Shown in pieces: positions 28,006-37,408 of a stretch of DNA of 64,000 nucleotides. The stretch lies in assembly GCF_007679045.1 (NCBI RefSeq), contig NZ_VEFS01000006.1, forward strand, positions 1 through 64,000. The letters are read 5' to 3'. The notes beneath the pieces were generated by a model. The model did no database searches. It was not told where the DNA came from and saw only the letters and a list, made by a program, of their open reading frames with translations. A program made the translations under genes and the position numbers. Position 1 is the first letter of the stretch. The number at the start of each line of letters is the position of its first letter. Origin of the DNA: Microbacterium sp. BH-3-3-3. Its GTDB lineage: Bacteria; Actinomycetota; Actinomycetes; Actinomycetales; Microbacteriaceae.

Positions 28006-29811
28006 TCACTCGTGTGCGCGTCGACGCACGATGGCGGTACCGGCGGCGACGATCACGCCGATCGCCAGCATGCCGAGGCCGATCGCGGGGAGCGGGGATC
28101 CTTCGACGTCGGATCCCGTGGCGGCCAGATCACCGCGGTCGGGTCCGTTCGCGCCGGGACCGGTCGTGATCGAGGGCGCAGGGCTCGGAACCGCGGCCGG
28201 CTCGTCGGACGGAACCGGCGACGGCTCGTTCGTCGGCTCGGTGGTGGGCTCGGGCGAGGGCTCGCCGGGCGTGGGCTCGGGCGAGGGCTCCACCGGCGGC
28301 TCTTCGACGGCGGTCCACGCGAGGGCGGCCGCGGCGTGACCGATCGCGGGGGCGAAGATGTCGATCGCGTCGGTGTTCACGTTCGCCAGGGTGTCGTTGA
28401 CCGTGTGGTAGTTGCGGTCCATGAAGACGCCCGCGGTGCCGCCGAACTGCTGCACCTGCTCCGCGGTCTTCGTGTCGTCGGCGCCCGAGAACAGGCCACC
28501 GGCGGGCACGCCGTTGTCGATGAACGCCTGGTAGTCGCTGCGACCGGAGTACTCGGTGTCGATCCACGGCTGCTCGATCGCATCGAAGTAGTCGGTGTAC
28601 ACCTGCTCGATCGCGGCGGACCCCTCGGGGATCGTGACGCCCTCGGCGGGGTAGGTCGACCGGTTCGCGTCGTACACGCCGACCGTGAAGTTCTCGGAGC
28701 CGATCATGTCGTAGTTGAGGTACGCCGAGATGCGCTCCCACTCGGCCGGGTCGTTCTCGACCAGGTCGGCGACGTAGGCGGTCGAACCCAGCAGACCGAC
28801 CTCTTCGGCGCTCCACAGGGCGAGGCGGATGCGCTTGTCGTTGGGGACGTCGGATGCCGCGATCTTCTCGGCCAGCGCCAGCACGGCGGCCGAGCCCGAG
28901 GCGTTGTCGTTCACGCCCGGTCCCTCGGCCACACCGTCGAGGTGCGCGCCGATGACGACGGTGTCGTCGGGGTCGCCCGCGACGGAGTCGGCGATGACGT
29001 TGAAGGTCTGCGTGGTGAGGAATTGCTTCTCGATCACCGCGGTGCCCTCGACGGGGGCGTCGGCCGGAGCCGCCTCGATCAGCGCGGCGAGGGTGTCGCC
29101 GCTCGACTGCGGAAGGGTGGCGGCGGGGGAGTCGTCGGGGTTGCGCGCACCCGAGGTGACGTTGGTCAGCTGGTCGTCGGGAGAGGCTTCCTCCTCGGGC
29201 GGCCGCTCGTTGTTGTAGATGAAGACGGCCCCGGCGTCAGCGGCGGTGGCGTTGTCGATCTTCTGCTCGAACGAGCAGACGCCGCGCTGCACGAGCACGA
29301 TCGCCCCGGCCGCGATGTCGGCGAAGTCGGACGGCTCGCACCCGAGGCGGCCGCCGTCTGCGGAGAGGGGAAGGGCGAGGGCGCCCGTGTACGGGGCGTC
29401 GATGCCCTCGCTGTTGTCGAAGTGCGAACCCTCGTAGGTGGTGCCGTCGACGGTGAGCGAGGCTTCACCGAACTCGGGGGTGTCGACCTCGAACACCTGC
29501 CGCGAGACCGTGAAGGCGCCGGTGTCTTCGAGCACCTTCTCGGCGTACTGCGCGGCGGCCTCGTAGCCGGGGCCGTTCCAGACGCGGTAGCCGTCGTCGG
29601 CGAACGACTCGCTGATGCGCGCCAGCTCGGTCAGGTGGGTCATGACGTCGGTGCCGGTGAGGCCGAGGTCTTCGGGGGAGTCGCCCGGTGCGGCGGCAGC
29701 GAACGCGGCCGGTGCCGACAGCAGGGCGCCGCCGACGAGGGCACCCGCGGCGAGCACCGCGGAGGCGCGACGAGCGCGAGAGGGAGGGGAATGCAGGGTG
29801 TATCGGGGCAC
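28006..29811 (-). CDS. Secreted, sortase-anchored M28 metallopeptidase with PA domain
   Basis: The 601-residue protein has a Sec signal peptide (AVLAAGALVGGALLSAPAAF), a protease-associated domain (about residues 130-240), and an M28 aminopeptidase domain with the zinc ligands visible in VIGAHLDGVAEGPGVNDNASG, WSAEEVGLLGS, YDMIGSENF and NYHTVNDT. A Pro/Glu/Ser-rich linker precedes LAATGSDVEG, a hydrophobic helix and a RRRAHE tail, which is a class-E-type LAxTG wall-sorting signal. It should be a cell-wall-attached aminopeptidase. The GTG start has GAGAGGTG 8 nt upstream. No sortase gene is in the window. Confidence 0.9.
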   Translation of the reverse strand: MPRYTLHSPPSRARRASAVLAAGALVGGALLSAPAAFAAAAPGDSPEDLGLTGTDVMTHLTELARISESFADDGYRVWNGPGYEAAAQYAEKVLEDTGAFTVSRQVFEVDTPEFGEASLTVDGTTYEGSHFDNSEGIDAPYTGALALPLSADGGRLGCEPSDFADIAAGAIVLVQRGVCSFEQKIDNATAADAGAVFIYNNERPPEEEASPDDQLTNVTSGARNPDDSPAATLPQSSGDTLAALIEAAPADAPVEGTAVIEKQFLTTQTFNVIADSVAGDPDDTVVIGAHLDGVAEGPGVNDNASGSAAVLALAEKIAASDVPNDKRIRLALWSAEEVGLLGSTAYVADLVENDPAEWERISAYLNYDMIGSENFTVGVYDANRSTYPAEGVTIPEGSAAIEQVYTDYFDAIEQPWIDTEYSGRSDYQAFIDNGVPAGGLFSGADDTKTAEQVQQFGGTAGVFMDRNYHTVNDTLANVNTDAIDIFAPAIGHAAAALAWTAVEEPPVEPSPEPTPGEPSPEPTTEPTNEPSPVPSDEPAAVPSPAPSITTGPGANGPDRGDLAATGSDVEGSPLPAIGLGMLAIGVIVAAGTAIVRRRAHE

Positions 29812-29991
29812 GTCAAAGGCACCTCTCTGCGGGCGTCGACGCCCGCATCATCCAGGGGGAATGACACGCTGCTTCAGAGGGAAGCGAACGTTCGACGATT
29901 CTCATAGGGAATCGACAGATCCGGCAAGAGTCGCCGGAATGTTTACGGCGACGTAACACGGGCGGGGCTCCGCGAAGGGTTGTCCGGGGCG

Positions 29992-30057
29992 CGCGTGAGG
30001 GGTCACTTTTCGTCGCCTGAACGGGTCCGGAAGCGACCGAAAGGGACCCCTCACGCG
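29992..30057. repeat. 25-bp imperfect inverted repeat downstream of an MFS gene
   Basis: The arms 29992-30016 and 30033-30057 match at about 22 of 25 positions (CGCGTGAGGGGTC at the outer end is exact) with a 16-nt loop. It follows the stop codon of the minus-strand MFS gene at 30075 and could be its terminator, although the stem is unusually long and lacks a clear T run; alternatively it is a small repeat element. Confidence 0.65.
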
Positions 30058-30074
30058 ATCAGAGGGAAGGCGGG

Positions 30075-31358
30075 TCAGCGGGTGCGCGGGACGTAGCGCG
30101 GGACCCAGCGGATGAAGCCCGCCGCGCCGAGCACGGCGATGACACCCATCGCGCCCACGCCCACCGACAGCGAGACCGCGGCCGTCAGGGCCGACACGAT
30201 CAGCGGGGCGATGGCGCCGCCGGCATCCGTCAACGTGCGCCACGATCCGAGGAACGCGGCGGGCTCGGTGGGCGGCGCGATGTCGGCGCCGAGGGTGAGC
30301 AGAATGCCGCTCGACAGGCCGTTGCCGACCCCCAGCACCGCCGCGAACATCGCGTACCACATGGCCGCCGAGCCCAGCTCGTGCGTGAACGACAAGGCGA
30401 GGAAGCCCGCACCCATCAGCACCATCGCGGGCAGGGCCGCCCACAGGCGCCCGAAGCGGTCCATCACCTGGCCGCTGGCGTAGAACAGGGCGAAGTCGAT
30501 CGCGCCCGAGACGCCGACGACTACGGCGATCGTGCCGGCGTCGAGTCCGAGCGACACGCCCCACAGCGGCAGCACCACCTGGCGGGCCGAGCGCACGGCC
30601 GACAGAGACGCCGCCGCGAGGCCCAGCCGCGCGAGCACGCCGCGAAAACGCCACATCGTGCGGAACACCCCCTCGCGCTCGACGGTCGGGATCGCGCCGG
30701 TGACGGGTTCGCCGGTGTCTTCGGCGTCGCGGGAGTCGCCGGCGCCGCGGCGGGTGGGGGAGCCCGCGCCCACCGGCACGGCCTTCTCGGGATCGGGGCC
30801 GAAGAACACCAGCAGGATCGTGGCGACCTGGCAGACGTCGAAGAAGACGATGGATGCCGTCTCGTCGCCGAAGATCGCCAGCAGGCCTGCCGAGATGAAC
30901 GGGCCGACGAACATGCCGAGGCGGAACGTGCCGCCCAGCAACGACAGCGCACGGGCGCGGAAGGTCAGCGGCACGCGCGTGGTCATGAACGAGTGACGGG
31001 CCAGGGCGAACGACGCCGCGCAGAAACCGATGAGGAACACCGCCGCGGTGAAGAACGCCAGCGACTGCGCGAATACGATGCCGGTCAGGCCGGCCAACAC
31101 GACGATGCCGGCCACGCCCATCGTGATGCGCTCGCCGAAGCGGGCGACCGCCCACCCGGCGGGGATGTTGCCGCAGAGCTGGCCGACGACCAGGGCTGCG
31201 GCCACGAGGGCGGCCAGTGCGACGTCGGCGCCGAGGCGGTTCGCGATCACCGGGATGAGCGGGATCACCGCGCCCTCGCCGAGGGCGAACAGCAGGGTGG
31301 GGCCGTAGATCATCGGTGCGAAGCGCACCAGCACATTCCGGGGAGAGTCGGCTGTCAC
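30075..31358 (-). CDS. MFS transporter
   Basis: The 427-residue protein has about twelve hydrophobic helices and typical MFS features: GEGAVIPLIPVIANRLG in helix 1, GNIPAGWAVARFGERITMG (the helix 2-3 motif A) and a central loop of about 45 polar residues (EKAVPVGAGSPTRRGAGD). It most resembles drug or metabolite exporters, but the substrate is unknown. The GTG start at 31358 is chosen because TATCGT lies 7 nt upstream, a leaderless pattern; this box overlaps the box of the divergent prfB gene. Confidence 0.85.
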   Translation of the reverse strand: MTADSPRNVLVRFAPMIYGPTLLFALGEGAVIPLIPVIANRLGADVALAALVAAALVVGQLCGNIPAGWAVARFGERITMGVAGIVVLAGLTGIVFAQSLAFFTAAVFLIGFCAASFALARHSFMTTRVPLTFRARALSLLGGTFRLGMFVGPFISAGLLAIFGDETASIVFFDVCQVATILLVFFGPDPEKAVPVGAGSPTRRGAGDSRDAEDTGEPVTGAIPTVEREGVFRTMWRFRGVLARLGLAAASLSAVRSARQVVLPLWGVSLGLDAGTIAVVVGVSGAIDFALFYASGQVMDRFGRLWAALPAMVLMGAGFLALSFTHELGSAAMWYAMFAAVLGVGNGLSSGILLTLGADIAPPTEPAAFLGSWRTLTDAGGAIAPLIVSALTAAVSLSVGVGAMGVIAVLGAAGFIRWVPRYVPRTR

Positions 31359-31365
31359 CGTCTCC

Positions 31366-31375
31366 ACGATAGGCT
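31366..31375. promoter_or_regulatory. Overlapping divergent -10 elements of MFS gene and prfB
   Basis: On the minus strand TATCGT (31366-31371) lies 7 nt from the MFS start at 31358. On the plus strand TAGGCT (31370-31375) lies 9 nt from the prfB start at 31385. The two hexamers share two bases, so polymerase could occupy only one promoter at a time. Confidence 0.6.
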
Positions 31376-31384
31376 TGATGTCAA

Positions 31385-32497
31385 ATGCTCGAACTCGATT
31401 TGACCGCCGACATCCAGGCGCTGCGCTCGACCTTCGCCGATATCCAGGCCGTGGTCGACGTCGACGCACTCAAAGCTGACATCGATCGCCTCAGCGAAGA
31501 GGCCGGTGCCCCCGACCTCTGGGACGACGTCGACAAGGCCCAGAAAGTCACCAGCAGCCTGAGCCACAAGCAGGCCGAGCTCAAGCGCGTCTCGGAGATC
31601 GAGCAGCGCCTTGACGACCTCGAGGTGCTCGTCGAACTCGCCATCGAGATGGAAGACGACGAGTCGGCCGACGAAGCGCGCCGCGAGCTTGCCTCGCTGA
31701 AAGACGTGATCGGCCAGCTCGAGGTGCAGACCCTCCTCGACGGCGAGTACGACCCGCGCTCCGCGGTCGTCACGATCCGCTCCGGCGCGGGCGGCGACGA
31801 CGCCACCGACTTCGCCGAGATGCTGCTGCGCATGTACCTGCGCTGGGCCGAGCGTCACAAGTACCCCGTCAAGGTCATGGACACCTCCTACGCTGAAGGC
31901 GCCGGCATCAAGTCGGCCACCTTCGAGGTCGACGTGCCCTACGCCTACGGCACGCTGTCGGTCGAGGCCGGCACGCACCGCCTCGCGCGCATCAGCCCCT
32001 TCGGCGGCGCCGACAAGCGACAGACGAGCTTCGCGGCCGTCGAGGTCATCCCCGTCATGGAAGAAGCCGTCGAGGTCGAGGTGCCCGAGGGCGACATCCG
32101 CGTCGACGTGTTCCGCTCGTCGGGCCCCGGTGGGCAGTCGGTCAACACGACCGACTCCGCCGTGCGCATCACGCACCTTCCGACCGGTCTCGTCGTCTCG
32201 ATGCAGAACGAGAAGTCGCAGATCCAGAACCGCGCGGCCGCCATGCGCGTGCTGCAGACCCGCCTTCTGCTGCTCAAGCGCGAAGAAGAAGCCGCCAAGA
32301 AGAAGGAGCTCGCCGGCACGATCACCGCGAGTTGGGGCGACCAGATGCGCTCGTACTTCCTGTACGGCCAGCAGCTGGTGAAAGATCTCCGCACCGGGTA
32401 CGAAGTCGGCAACCCGGCTGTCGTGTTCGACGGTGACCTCGACGGTCTGATCGCGGCCGGCATCCGTTGGCGCAAGCGCAAGGACGACGACGACTGA
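31385..32497 (+). CDS. prfB: Peptide chain release factor 2
   Basis: This 370-residue factor terminates translation at UGA and UAA. It has the catalytic GGQ in [19 protein letters not shown], the RF2-type anticodon-like segment [18 protein letters not shown] (SPF rather than the PxT of RF1) and an N-terminal helical domain. The frame is continuous from the first codon: the programmed +1 frameshift with an internal UGA found in many bacterial prfB genes is absent. TAGGCT 9 nt before the ATG supports the start. A hairpin terminator follows at 32519. Confidence 0.96.
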   Translation: MLELDLTADIQALRSTFADIQAVVDVDALKADIDRLSEEAGAPDLWDDVDKAQKVTSSLSHKQAELKRVSEIEQRLDDLEVLVELAIEMEDDESADEARRELASLKDVIGQLEVQTLLDGEYDPRSAVVTIRSGAGGDDATDFAEMLLRMYLRWAERHKYPVKVMDTSYAEGAGIKSATFEVDVPYAYGTLSVEAGTHRLARISPFGGADKRQTSFAAVEVIPVMEEAVEVEVPEGDIRVDVFRSSGPGGQSVNTTDSAVRITHLPTGLVVSMQNEKSQIQNRAAAMRVLQTRLLLLKREEEAAKKKELAGTITASWGDQMRSYFLYGQQLVKDLRTGYEVGNPAVVFDGDLDGLIAAGIRWRKRKDDDD

Positions 32498-32518
32498 GCC
32501 GTCTTTCCGCCCGAGCCT

Positions 32519-32559
32519 GAGCCCTGCGGATGCCGATCACCTCGGCATCCATAGGGCTC
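32519..32559 (+). terminator. prfB terminator hairpin
   Basis: GAGCCCT pairs with AGGGCTC and GGATGCCGA with TCGGCATCC, separated by a 2-nt internal loop, with a TCACC loop. It lies 22 bp after the prfB stop codon. Confidence 0.75.
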
Positions 32560-32625
32560 TCTCGGTTTCACGACACGGCGCGTCCTGACGGCCTGCTCGA
32601 AGCCCGCGCTTAGGCTCGTCGAGCC

Positions 32626-33702
32626 ATGATCCGGTTCGAGAACGTCACCAAGCGGTATCGCGGCACCGCGAAGCCCGCCCTCAACGCCGTCGACTTCGAG
32701 GTGCAGCGCGGGGAATTCGTCTTCCTCGTCGGAGCCTCGGGCTCGGGCAAGTCGTCGTGCCTGCAGCTCATCCTGCGCGCCGAGACCCCCAGCGAGGGGC
32801 GCGTCGTCGTGCTCGGTCGCGACCTGCGCCGCCTGTCGAACCGCAAGGTGCCGTACTTCCGGCGCCACATCGGTTCGGTCTTCCAGGACTTCCGTCTGCT
32901 GCCGAACAAGACCGTGCACCAGAACGTCGCCTTCACACTGCAGGTGACCGGCGCCTCGCGCGGGTTCATCCAGCAGGCCGTGCCCGAGGTGCTGGCGCTC
33001 GTCGGCCTCGACGGCAAAGAGAAGCGTCTGCCGCACGAGCTCTCGGGCGGTGAGCAGCAGCGCGTGGCGATCGCTCGCGCGCTCGTCAACCGTCCGCAGG
33101 TGCTGCTGGCCGACGAGCCGACCGGAAACCTCGACCCCGGCACCTCGATCGACATCATGCGCCTGCTCGCGCGCATCAACGCCGGCGGCACGACCGTCGT
33201 CATGGCCACGCACGAGGCCGGCTTCGTCGACCAGATGCAGCGTCGCGTGATCGAGCTGCGTGGCGGCGAGATGGTGCGCGACGAGCGTCACGGCGGCTAC
33301 GGCGACACGTCGAGCCTCCCGCGCCTCGCACCCGAGGTCGAGCGCGGAGCGGCGGCCGTCGCAGCCCTCACCGCGGTGCTCGAGGTGCAGCGCGAGGTGA
33401 CCGGCCTCACCGGTCCGGTCGAGCCGCTCCGCGTTCCGGATGCCGAGCGGCCCGCCGCAGCGCAGGCTCAGCCCGCCGCTGCGCCGACGTCGGAGGCACG
33501 CGAGAACGCCGAGCCGCGCGAAGAGGCCGCGTCCGCGGCATCCGCCCCCGCCGTCACGCAGCAGAACGCCGAGCGCGAGCCGGGCACCAATACACGTTCC
33601 ATTCCGGTCACGCGCCCCGACGTCGACGCCCTCGGTCTCGCCGACCGGCTCGGACTCGGAGGATCGAAAGACCGCCACGACGAAGTAGGACCCACGTCAT
33701 GA
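32626..33702 (+). CDS. ftsE: Cell-division ABC ATPase FtsE with long C-terminal tail
   Basis: The first about 225 residues are a standard Fts[12 protein letters not shown], Walker [13 protein letters not shown]-loop [17 protein letters not shown], signature [15 protein letters not shown] and Walker [14 protein letters not shown]. FtsE with FtsX controls peptidoglycan hydrolases at the septum. The protein is 358 residues, about 130 longer than usual; the extra tail is Ala/Pro/Glu-rich and probably disordered. TAGGCT lies 9 nt before the ATG. The stop overlaps the ftsX start by four bases (ATGA), so the two are coupled. Confidence 0.95.
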   Translation: MIRFENVTKRYRGTAKPALNAVDFEVQRGEFVFLVGASGSGKSSCLQLILRAETPSEGRVVVLGRDLRRLSNRKVPYFRRHIGSVFQDFRLLPNKTVHQNVAFTLQVTGASRGFIQQAVPEVLALVGLDGKEKRLPHELSGGEQQRVAIARALVNRPQVLLADEPTGNLDPGTSIDIMRLLARINAGGTTVVMATHEAGFVDQMQRRVIELRGGEMVRDERHGGYGDTSSLPRLAPEVERGAAAVAALTAVLEVQREVTGLTGPVEPLRVPDAERPAAAQAQPAAAPTSEARENAEPREEAASAASAPAVTQQNAEREPGTNTRSIPVTRPDVDALGLADRLGLGGSKDRHDEVGPTS

Positions 33703-34616
33703 GGTTCGGTCTCATCCTCTCCGAGGCCTTCACAGGCCTGCGGCGCAACGCGTCGATGGTCATCTCGGTCATCCTCGTGACCTTCGTGTCGCTGACCTTC
33801 GTCGGCGCCGCGATACTCATGCAGATGCAGATCGGCAAGATGCAGTCGTACTGGGCCGACCGCGCCCAGGTGGCGGTGTTCATGTGCGCGTCCGTGTCGG
33901 ACGTGCCGACCTGCACCACCGGTCAGGCGGCCACACAAGACCAGATCGACGCCGTCAAGGCGACGCTCGACGGCGAGGCGCTCGCGCCCCTCATCCGCGA
34001 CTACACCTTCTCGACCAGCGAGGAGGTGTTCGACAGCGCCAAGAGCCAGCTGCCCGACAGCATCCTCGGCGTGGTGTCGGCCGACTCGTTCAACGCGACG
34101 TTCAACATCAACCTCGACGACTCCAGCCAGTCCGACGTGATCTCCGAGGCGTTCAGCGGCCAGGCGGGCGTCGAGGAGGTGACCGATCAGATGCAGTACC
34201 TCGAGCCGCTGTTCCAGGCGTTGACGGTCGCGACCTACGTCGCCGTCGGCATCGCCGGTCTCATGCTCATCGCGGCGGTGCTGCTGATCGCGACGACCAT
34301 CCGTTTGTCGGCCTTCGCGCGACGGCGTGAGCTCGGCATCATGCGCCTGGTCGGCGCCTCGAACCGCTTCATCCAGACGCCGTTCATCGTCGAGGGCGTG
34401 CTGGCCGCGCTCATCGGCTCGGCGCTCGCGAGCGTCGCGGTGTGGGCGATCGTCGGCGTCGGGGTCAACCAGTACCTGCGCGATCGGATCAGCTTCATCA
34501 CCTCGTGGGTGACCCTGGGCGATGTCGCATTCGTGATCCCCGCGATCGTGGTGATCGGCGTTCTGCTCGCCGCGCTCAGCGCGAGCTTCGCGATCCGCCG
34601 CTGGCTACGCGCCTAG
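33699..34616 (+). CDS. ftsX: Cell-division permease-like protein FtsX
   Basis: The 305-residue partner of FtsE has a short cytoplasmic start ([20 protein letters not shown]), one membrane helix, an about 120-residue extracellular domain with a Cys pair ([15 protein letters not shown]) and three C-terminal helices typical of the FtsX/MacB permease fold ([20 protein letters not shown]). It transmits ATPase-driven movement to cell-wall hydrolase regulators outside the membrane. It is translationally coupled to ftsE by a four-base overlap. Confidence 0.95.
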   Translation: MRFGLILSEAFTGLRRNASMVISVILVTFVSLTFVGAAILMQMQIGKMQSYWADRAQVAVFMCASVSDVPTCTTGQAATQDQIDAVKATLDGEALAPLIRDYTFSTSEEVFDSAKSQLPDSILGVVSADSFNATFNINLDDSSQSDVISEAFSGQAGVEEVTDQMQYLEPLFQALTVATYVAVGIAGLMLIAAVLLIATTIRLSAFARRRELGIMRLVGASNRFIQTPFIVEGVLAALIGSALASVAVWAIVGVGVNQYLRDRISFITSWVTLGDVAFVIPAIVVIGVLLAALSASFAIRRWLRA

Positions 34617-34692
34617 CACGCAGCCGTCTCGGCGTCTGCCGTGCGATAGACTGTAGGGCTCTGTGTGCCCTTGATCATGAGGAGGTGGCACC

Positions 34693-35169
34693 ATGCCTCG
34701 TGAGCAAGGTGAAAAGCTCATCGCGTCGAACAAGAAGGCGCGTCACGACTACGCCATCGAGAAGACGTACGAAGCCGGTCTCGTGCTGACCGGCACCGAG
34801 GTGAAGTCGCTGCGCCAGGGGCGCGCGAACCTCACCGACGGGTACGCCTACATCGACGGCGGTCAGGCGTTCCTCGACGCCGTGCACATCCCCGAGTACT
34901 CGCAGGGTCACTGGACCAACCACTCGGCCAAGCGCACGCGCAAGCTTTTGCTGCACAAGGAAGAGATCGTGAAGCTCTCGCACGCCGTCTCGGCCGGCGG
35001 ATACACGCTGGTGCCGCTGCGGCTGTACTTCCTCGACGGCAAGGCCAAGGTCGAGATCGCGGTCGCCAAGGGCAAGCGCGAGTTCGAGAAGCGTCAGACG
35101 ATCCGCGAGCGCGAAGACAAGCGCGAGGCCGAGCGCGCGATGCGCACGAAGAACCGCCTGGGCGACTGA
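34693..35169 (+). CDS. smpB: SsrA-binding protein SmpB
   Basis: The 158-residue protein binds tmRNA and places it in stalled ribosomes. Signatures are [42 protein letters not shown] and the C-terminal [20 protein letters not shown] tail that mimics codon contacts. AGGAGGTGG precedes the ATG; TAGACT near 34647 may be the promoter, with a leader of about 40 nt. Its RNA partner is encoded about 1.2 kb downstream. Confidence 0.97.
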   Translation: MPREQGEKLIASNKKARHDYAIEKTYEAGLVLTGTEVKSLRQGRANLTDGYAYIDGGQAFLDAVHIPEYSQGHWTNHSAKRTRKLLLHKEEIVKLSHAVSAGGYTLVPLRLYFLDGKAKVEIAVAKGKREFEKRQTIREREDKREAERAMRTKNRLGD

Positions 35170-35190
35170 GCTTGATCGCGGCTTTCGCCG

Positions 35191-35847
35191 TCACTCCGCG
35201 CGGAAGCGTCCCTCGACGACCGAGGTCACGACGATCTCCGACGGCTGCAGGCTGAATGAAGGTCCGCCGGCATGGTCGGCCGACATCATGCGCGCCGCCA
35301 GCGGGTGCTGTGCCTCGGGCCGGGTCGCCAGCAATCCGGCATCCGCCACTTCCACCGGAGACACGGATGCCAAGCCCAGAGCGTCCGCGTACGCACTGGC
35401 GCGCTCGACGGCGACGCCGACCGCGGCCGCGGCCACCTCGCGTTCGACACGGGCGCGCGTGGTGGGGGAGAGGCGCCACTCGACAGCGGTGACCTGCACG
35501 TCGTCGGACTCGGCGACATCGCCGAGCCACCACGACAGGGCGCCCGCGTCGATGAAGGTCGCGGACAGCTCCACGCTGGCGTGATGCACGAGGGGGAGCT
35601 GCGCGCCGTCGTGGTTCCACGGACGGTCGGACCACACCGACACGCGCGCACTCGACCACTCCGACACCTCGCCCGAACGCAGGTGCGCGACCAGGCCGTC
35701 TTGCACGACGGCGGCGCGTTCCTGCGCCCGCTCGACGACCGGCCCGCGGGCGGGGCCGTCGGTGGTGACGGTGACGCGGACGGCGGCCTCTTCGGCGCGC
35801 ACGCGCGCCTCGCTCTCGCCTCGGACGGTGATGACGACGGCAGTCAT
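35191..35847 (-). CDS. SIMPL-domain protein (DUF541-like)
   Basis: The 218-residue protein starts MTAVVITVRGESEARVRAEEA, matching the opening beta strand of SIMPL/DUF541 proteins, and contains VAAAAVGVAVERASAYADALGL followed by a C-terminal PSEIVVTSVVEGRF strand typical of the family. No signal peptide is evident, unlike many relatives, so it may be cytoplasmic. The role is unknown. TATGCT 6 nt before the ATG supports the start (leaderless type). Confidence 0.75.
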   Translation of the reverse strand: MTAVVITVRGESEARVRAEEAAVRVTVTTDGPARGPVVERAQERAAVVQDGLVAHLRSGEVSEWSSARVSVWSDRPWNHDGAQLPLVHHASVELSATFIDAGALSWWLGDVAESDDVQVTAVEWRLSPTTRARVEREVAAAAVGVAVERASAYADALGLASVSPVEVADAGLLATRPEAQHPLAARMMSADHAGGPSFSLQPSEIVVTSVVEGRFRAE

Positions 35848-35872
35848 GGCGCGAGCATACGGGACCGACCCA

Positions 35873-36236
35873 GGTCGCTGAGCGTGTCGAAGGGCCGGTA
35901 CCCGCGGTGTTCCGGTGGCTTCGACAGGCTCAGCCACCTTTCCGAGGTCCCTGAGCTTGTCGAAGGGACCGGTACCCGCGGCGTCGCGGTGGCTTCGACA
36001 GGCTCAGCCACCTCGCCCCCCGGTCCCTGAGCTTGTCGAAGGGACCGGTACCCGCGGTGTTCCGGTGGCTTCGACAGGCTCAGCCACCTCCCCGAGGTAC
36101 CCGCGATGTCCCGGTGGCTTCGACAGGCTCAGCCACCTCGCCGAGGTACCCGCGGCGTCGCGGTGGCTTCGACAGGCTCAGCCACCTTTCCGAGGTACCC
36201 GCGGCGTCGCGGTGGCTTCGACAGGCTCAGCCACCT
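35873..36236. repeat. Largest repeat block: about nine palindromes, partly 49-bp period
   Basis: Copies start near 35873, 35912, 35947, 35988, 36022, 36064, 36113, 36162 and 36211; the last four are spaced by exactly 49 bp. GGTCCCT-armed copies in one orientation alternate with GGTGGCT-armed copies in the other. Linkers of the type GAGGTACCCGCGGCGTCGC recur. The block fills the gap between the SIMPL-domain gene start and the tmRNA promoter region; the tail 36237-36365 holds TATAGACT near 36285, a likely ssrA promoter. Confidence 0.9.
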
Positions 36237-36365
36237 TTCCGCTTCCCGCGCGACGGCGGGAATCACGGGGCCGCGGGATCCGTTATAGACTGAGACGCTC
36301 GGGTGCTTCGGCCCCGAGGTGGTAACTCAACAGCGTGACGATGGTCGCTCCTTCACGGAGTTCCC

Positions 36366-36732
36366 GGGGCTGATCGGTTTCGACAGCGCCTGCGAACCCG
36401 CGAGAAGCGGGCCGAGGATGTGGGGTTATCTCGTAAACGCTCCCTGCAAAACAATAAGTGCCAATGCTAAGCGCACTGACTTCGCCCTCGCTGCGTAAGC
36501 GAGCCCGATAGTCCGTCAGGCCGTGTGCGACCCCGCCACGGAATCTGGCGTCATTTAGGGGTCTTGCTGTGTGACGGCGTCTGGACGTCACGCGGGACTT
36601 TTCCCAGGCTGGGCTTGTCGACTTAGGTGTCTGTGACAAAGGTCGGAGCCGAGTAGAACGTCTGCACAGACTGCGCCCGGAGAAAACGCGGAGACCCAGC
36701 GTTGGACGGGGGTTCGATTCCCCCCAGCTCCA
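36366..36732 (+). ncRNA. ssrA: Transfer-messenger RNA
   Basis: The 5' end GGGGCTGATCGGTTTCGAC and the 3' end with T arm GGGGGTTCGATTCCCCCC and acceptor CAGCTCC-A form the tRNA-like domain. The resume frame starts at GCC (36460) and encodes ANAKRTDFALAA before TAA at 36496-36498, a typical tag ending in ALAA. The genome encodes CGA rather than CCA after the discriminator base, so CCA would be added enzymatically. Pseudoknot-like inverted repeats lie downstream of the tag. With SmpB it rescues stalled ribosomes. Confidence 0.95.
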
Positions 36733-36749
36733 CGAACCATCGTCACGTG

Positions 36750-36795
36750 AGAAAGCCCCCATCTTCGCCCGTTTCGGCGAGGGTGGGGGCTTTCT
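36750..36795. terminator. tmRNA terminator, shared with convergent yaeQ-like gene
   Basis: AGAAAGCCCCCA pairs exactly with TGGGGGCTTTCT, with inner TTCGCC/GGCGA pairs. It follows the tmRNA by about 17 bp and ends 10 bp before the stop of the minus-strand gene at 36806. Confidence 0.9.
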
Positions 36796-36805
36796 TGGTT
36801 TGTGA

Positions 36806-37345
36806 TCAGGCCGCGGACCGCGTGAAGACGTCGGTCTCGCCCGAGACGCCGTTGAGCTCGAGGTAGATACGCCCCTCGGTGCGGGTGAGGGTGGCGGTGT
36901 TACGGCGCTCGATGGCATCCGCGAGTTTCTCGACGAACCCGGGCTCGAAGCTGTGCAGCAGCACCTCGTCGGCGCGGTGGATGCGCTTGCCCGCCCACGG
37001 GGCGGCGACCTTCTCGGGATCGCGGTGCGTGTAGATCGCGACGCGATCGGCTTTCATGCTGCCGGTGTGCAGGCGCGCGGCATCCGGAGCCCCGACCTCG
37101 ACCCACGCCACCAGGGCGCCGGTCAGGTCGCGCACCATCACGGCGGGCTCGTCGGTCGCGGCGACGCCCTCACTGAAGCCGATGCCCTCCTCGTATTCGA
37201 GGCAGTACGCGAGCACGCGCGTGAGCATGTACGGAGCGGTCTCGGACGGATGCCGAGCCACGCGCAGCTGCAGTTCGTCATAGACACCGCGGTCGACGTC
37301 GGAGAGGTGCACCGTGAAGGTGTGAATGGTCGAGCCGATAGCCAC
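36806..37345 (-). CDS. YaeQ-family protein
   Basis: The 179-residue protein matches the YaeQ family: IHTFTVHLSDVDRGVYDELQ, the conserved RVARHPSETAPYMLTRVLAY, EPAVMVRDLTGALVAWVEVG and VAIYTHRDPEKV. The fold is related to PD-(D/E)XK nucleases, but the cellular role is unsettled; some members affect transcription antitermination phenotypes. TAGGCT lies 8 nt before the GTG at 37345, which supports this start over an in-frame ATG 36 codons upstream. Confidence 0.87.
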   Translation of the reverse strand: MAIGSTIHTFTVHLSDVDRGVYDELQLRVARHPSETAPYMLTRVLAYCLEYEEGIGFSEGVAATDEPAVMVRDLTGALVAWVEVGAPDAARLHTGSMKADRVAIYTHRDPEKVAAPWAGKRIHRADEVLLHSFEPGFVEKLADAIERRNTATLTRTEGRIYLELNGVSGETDVFTRSAA

Positions 37346-37408
37346 GATCCTCGAGCCTACGCGAGCGGGTCGTGGCGCGACGCCGCGCGGTGCGTCTAGC
37401 GTCGAGGG

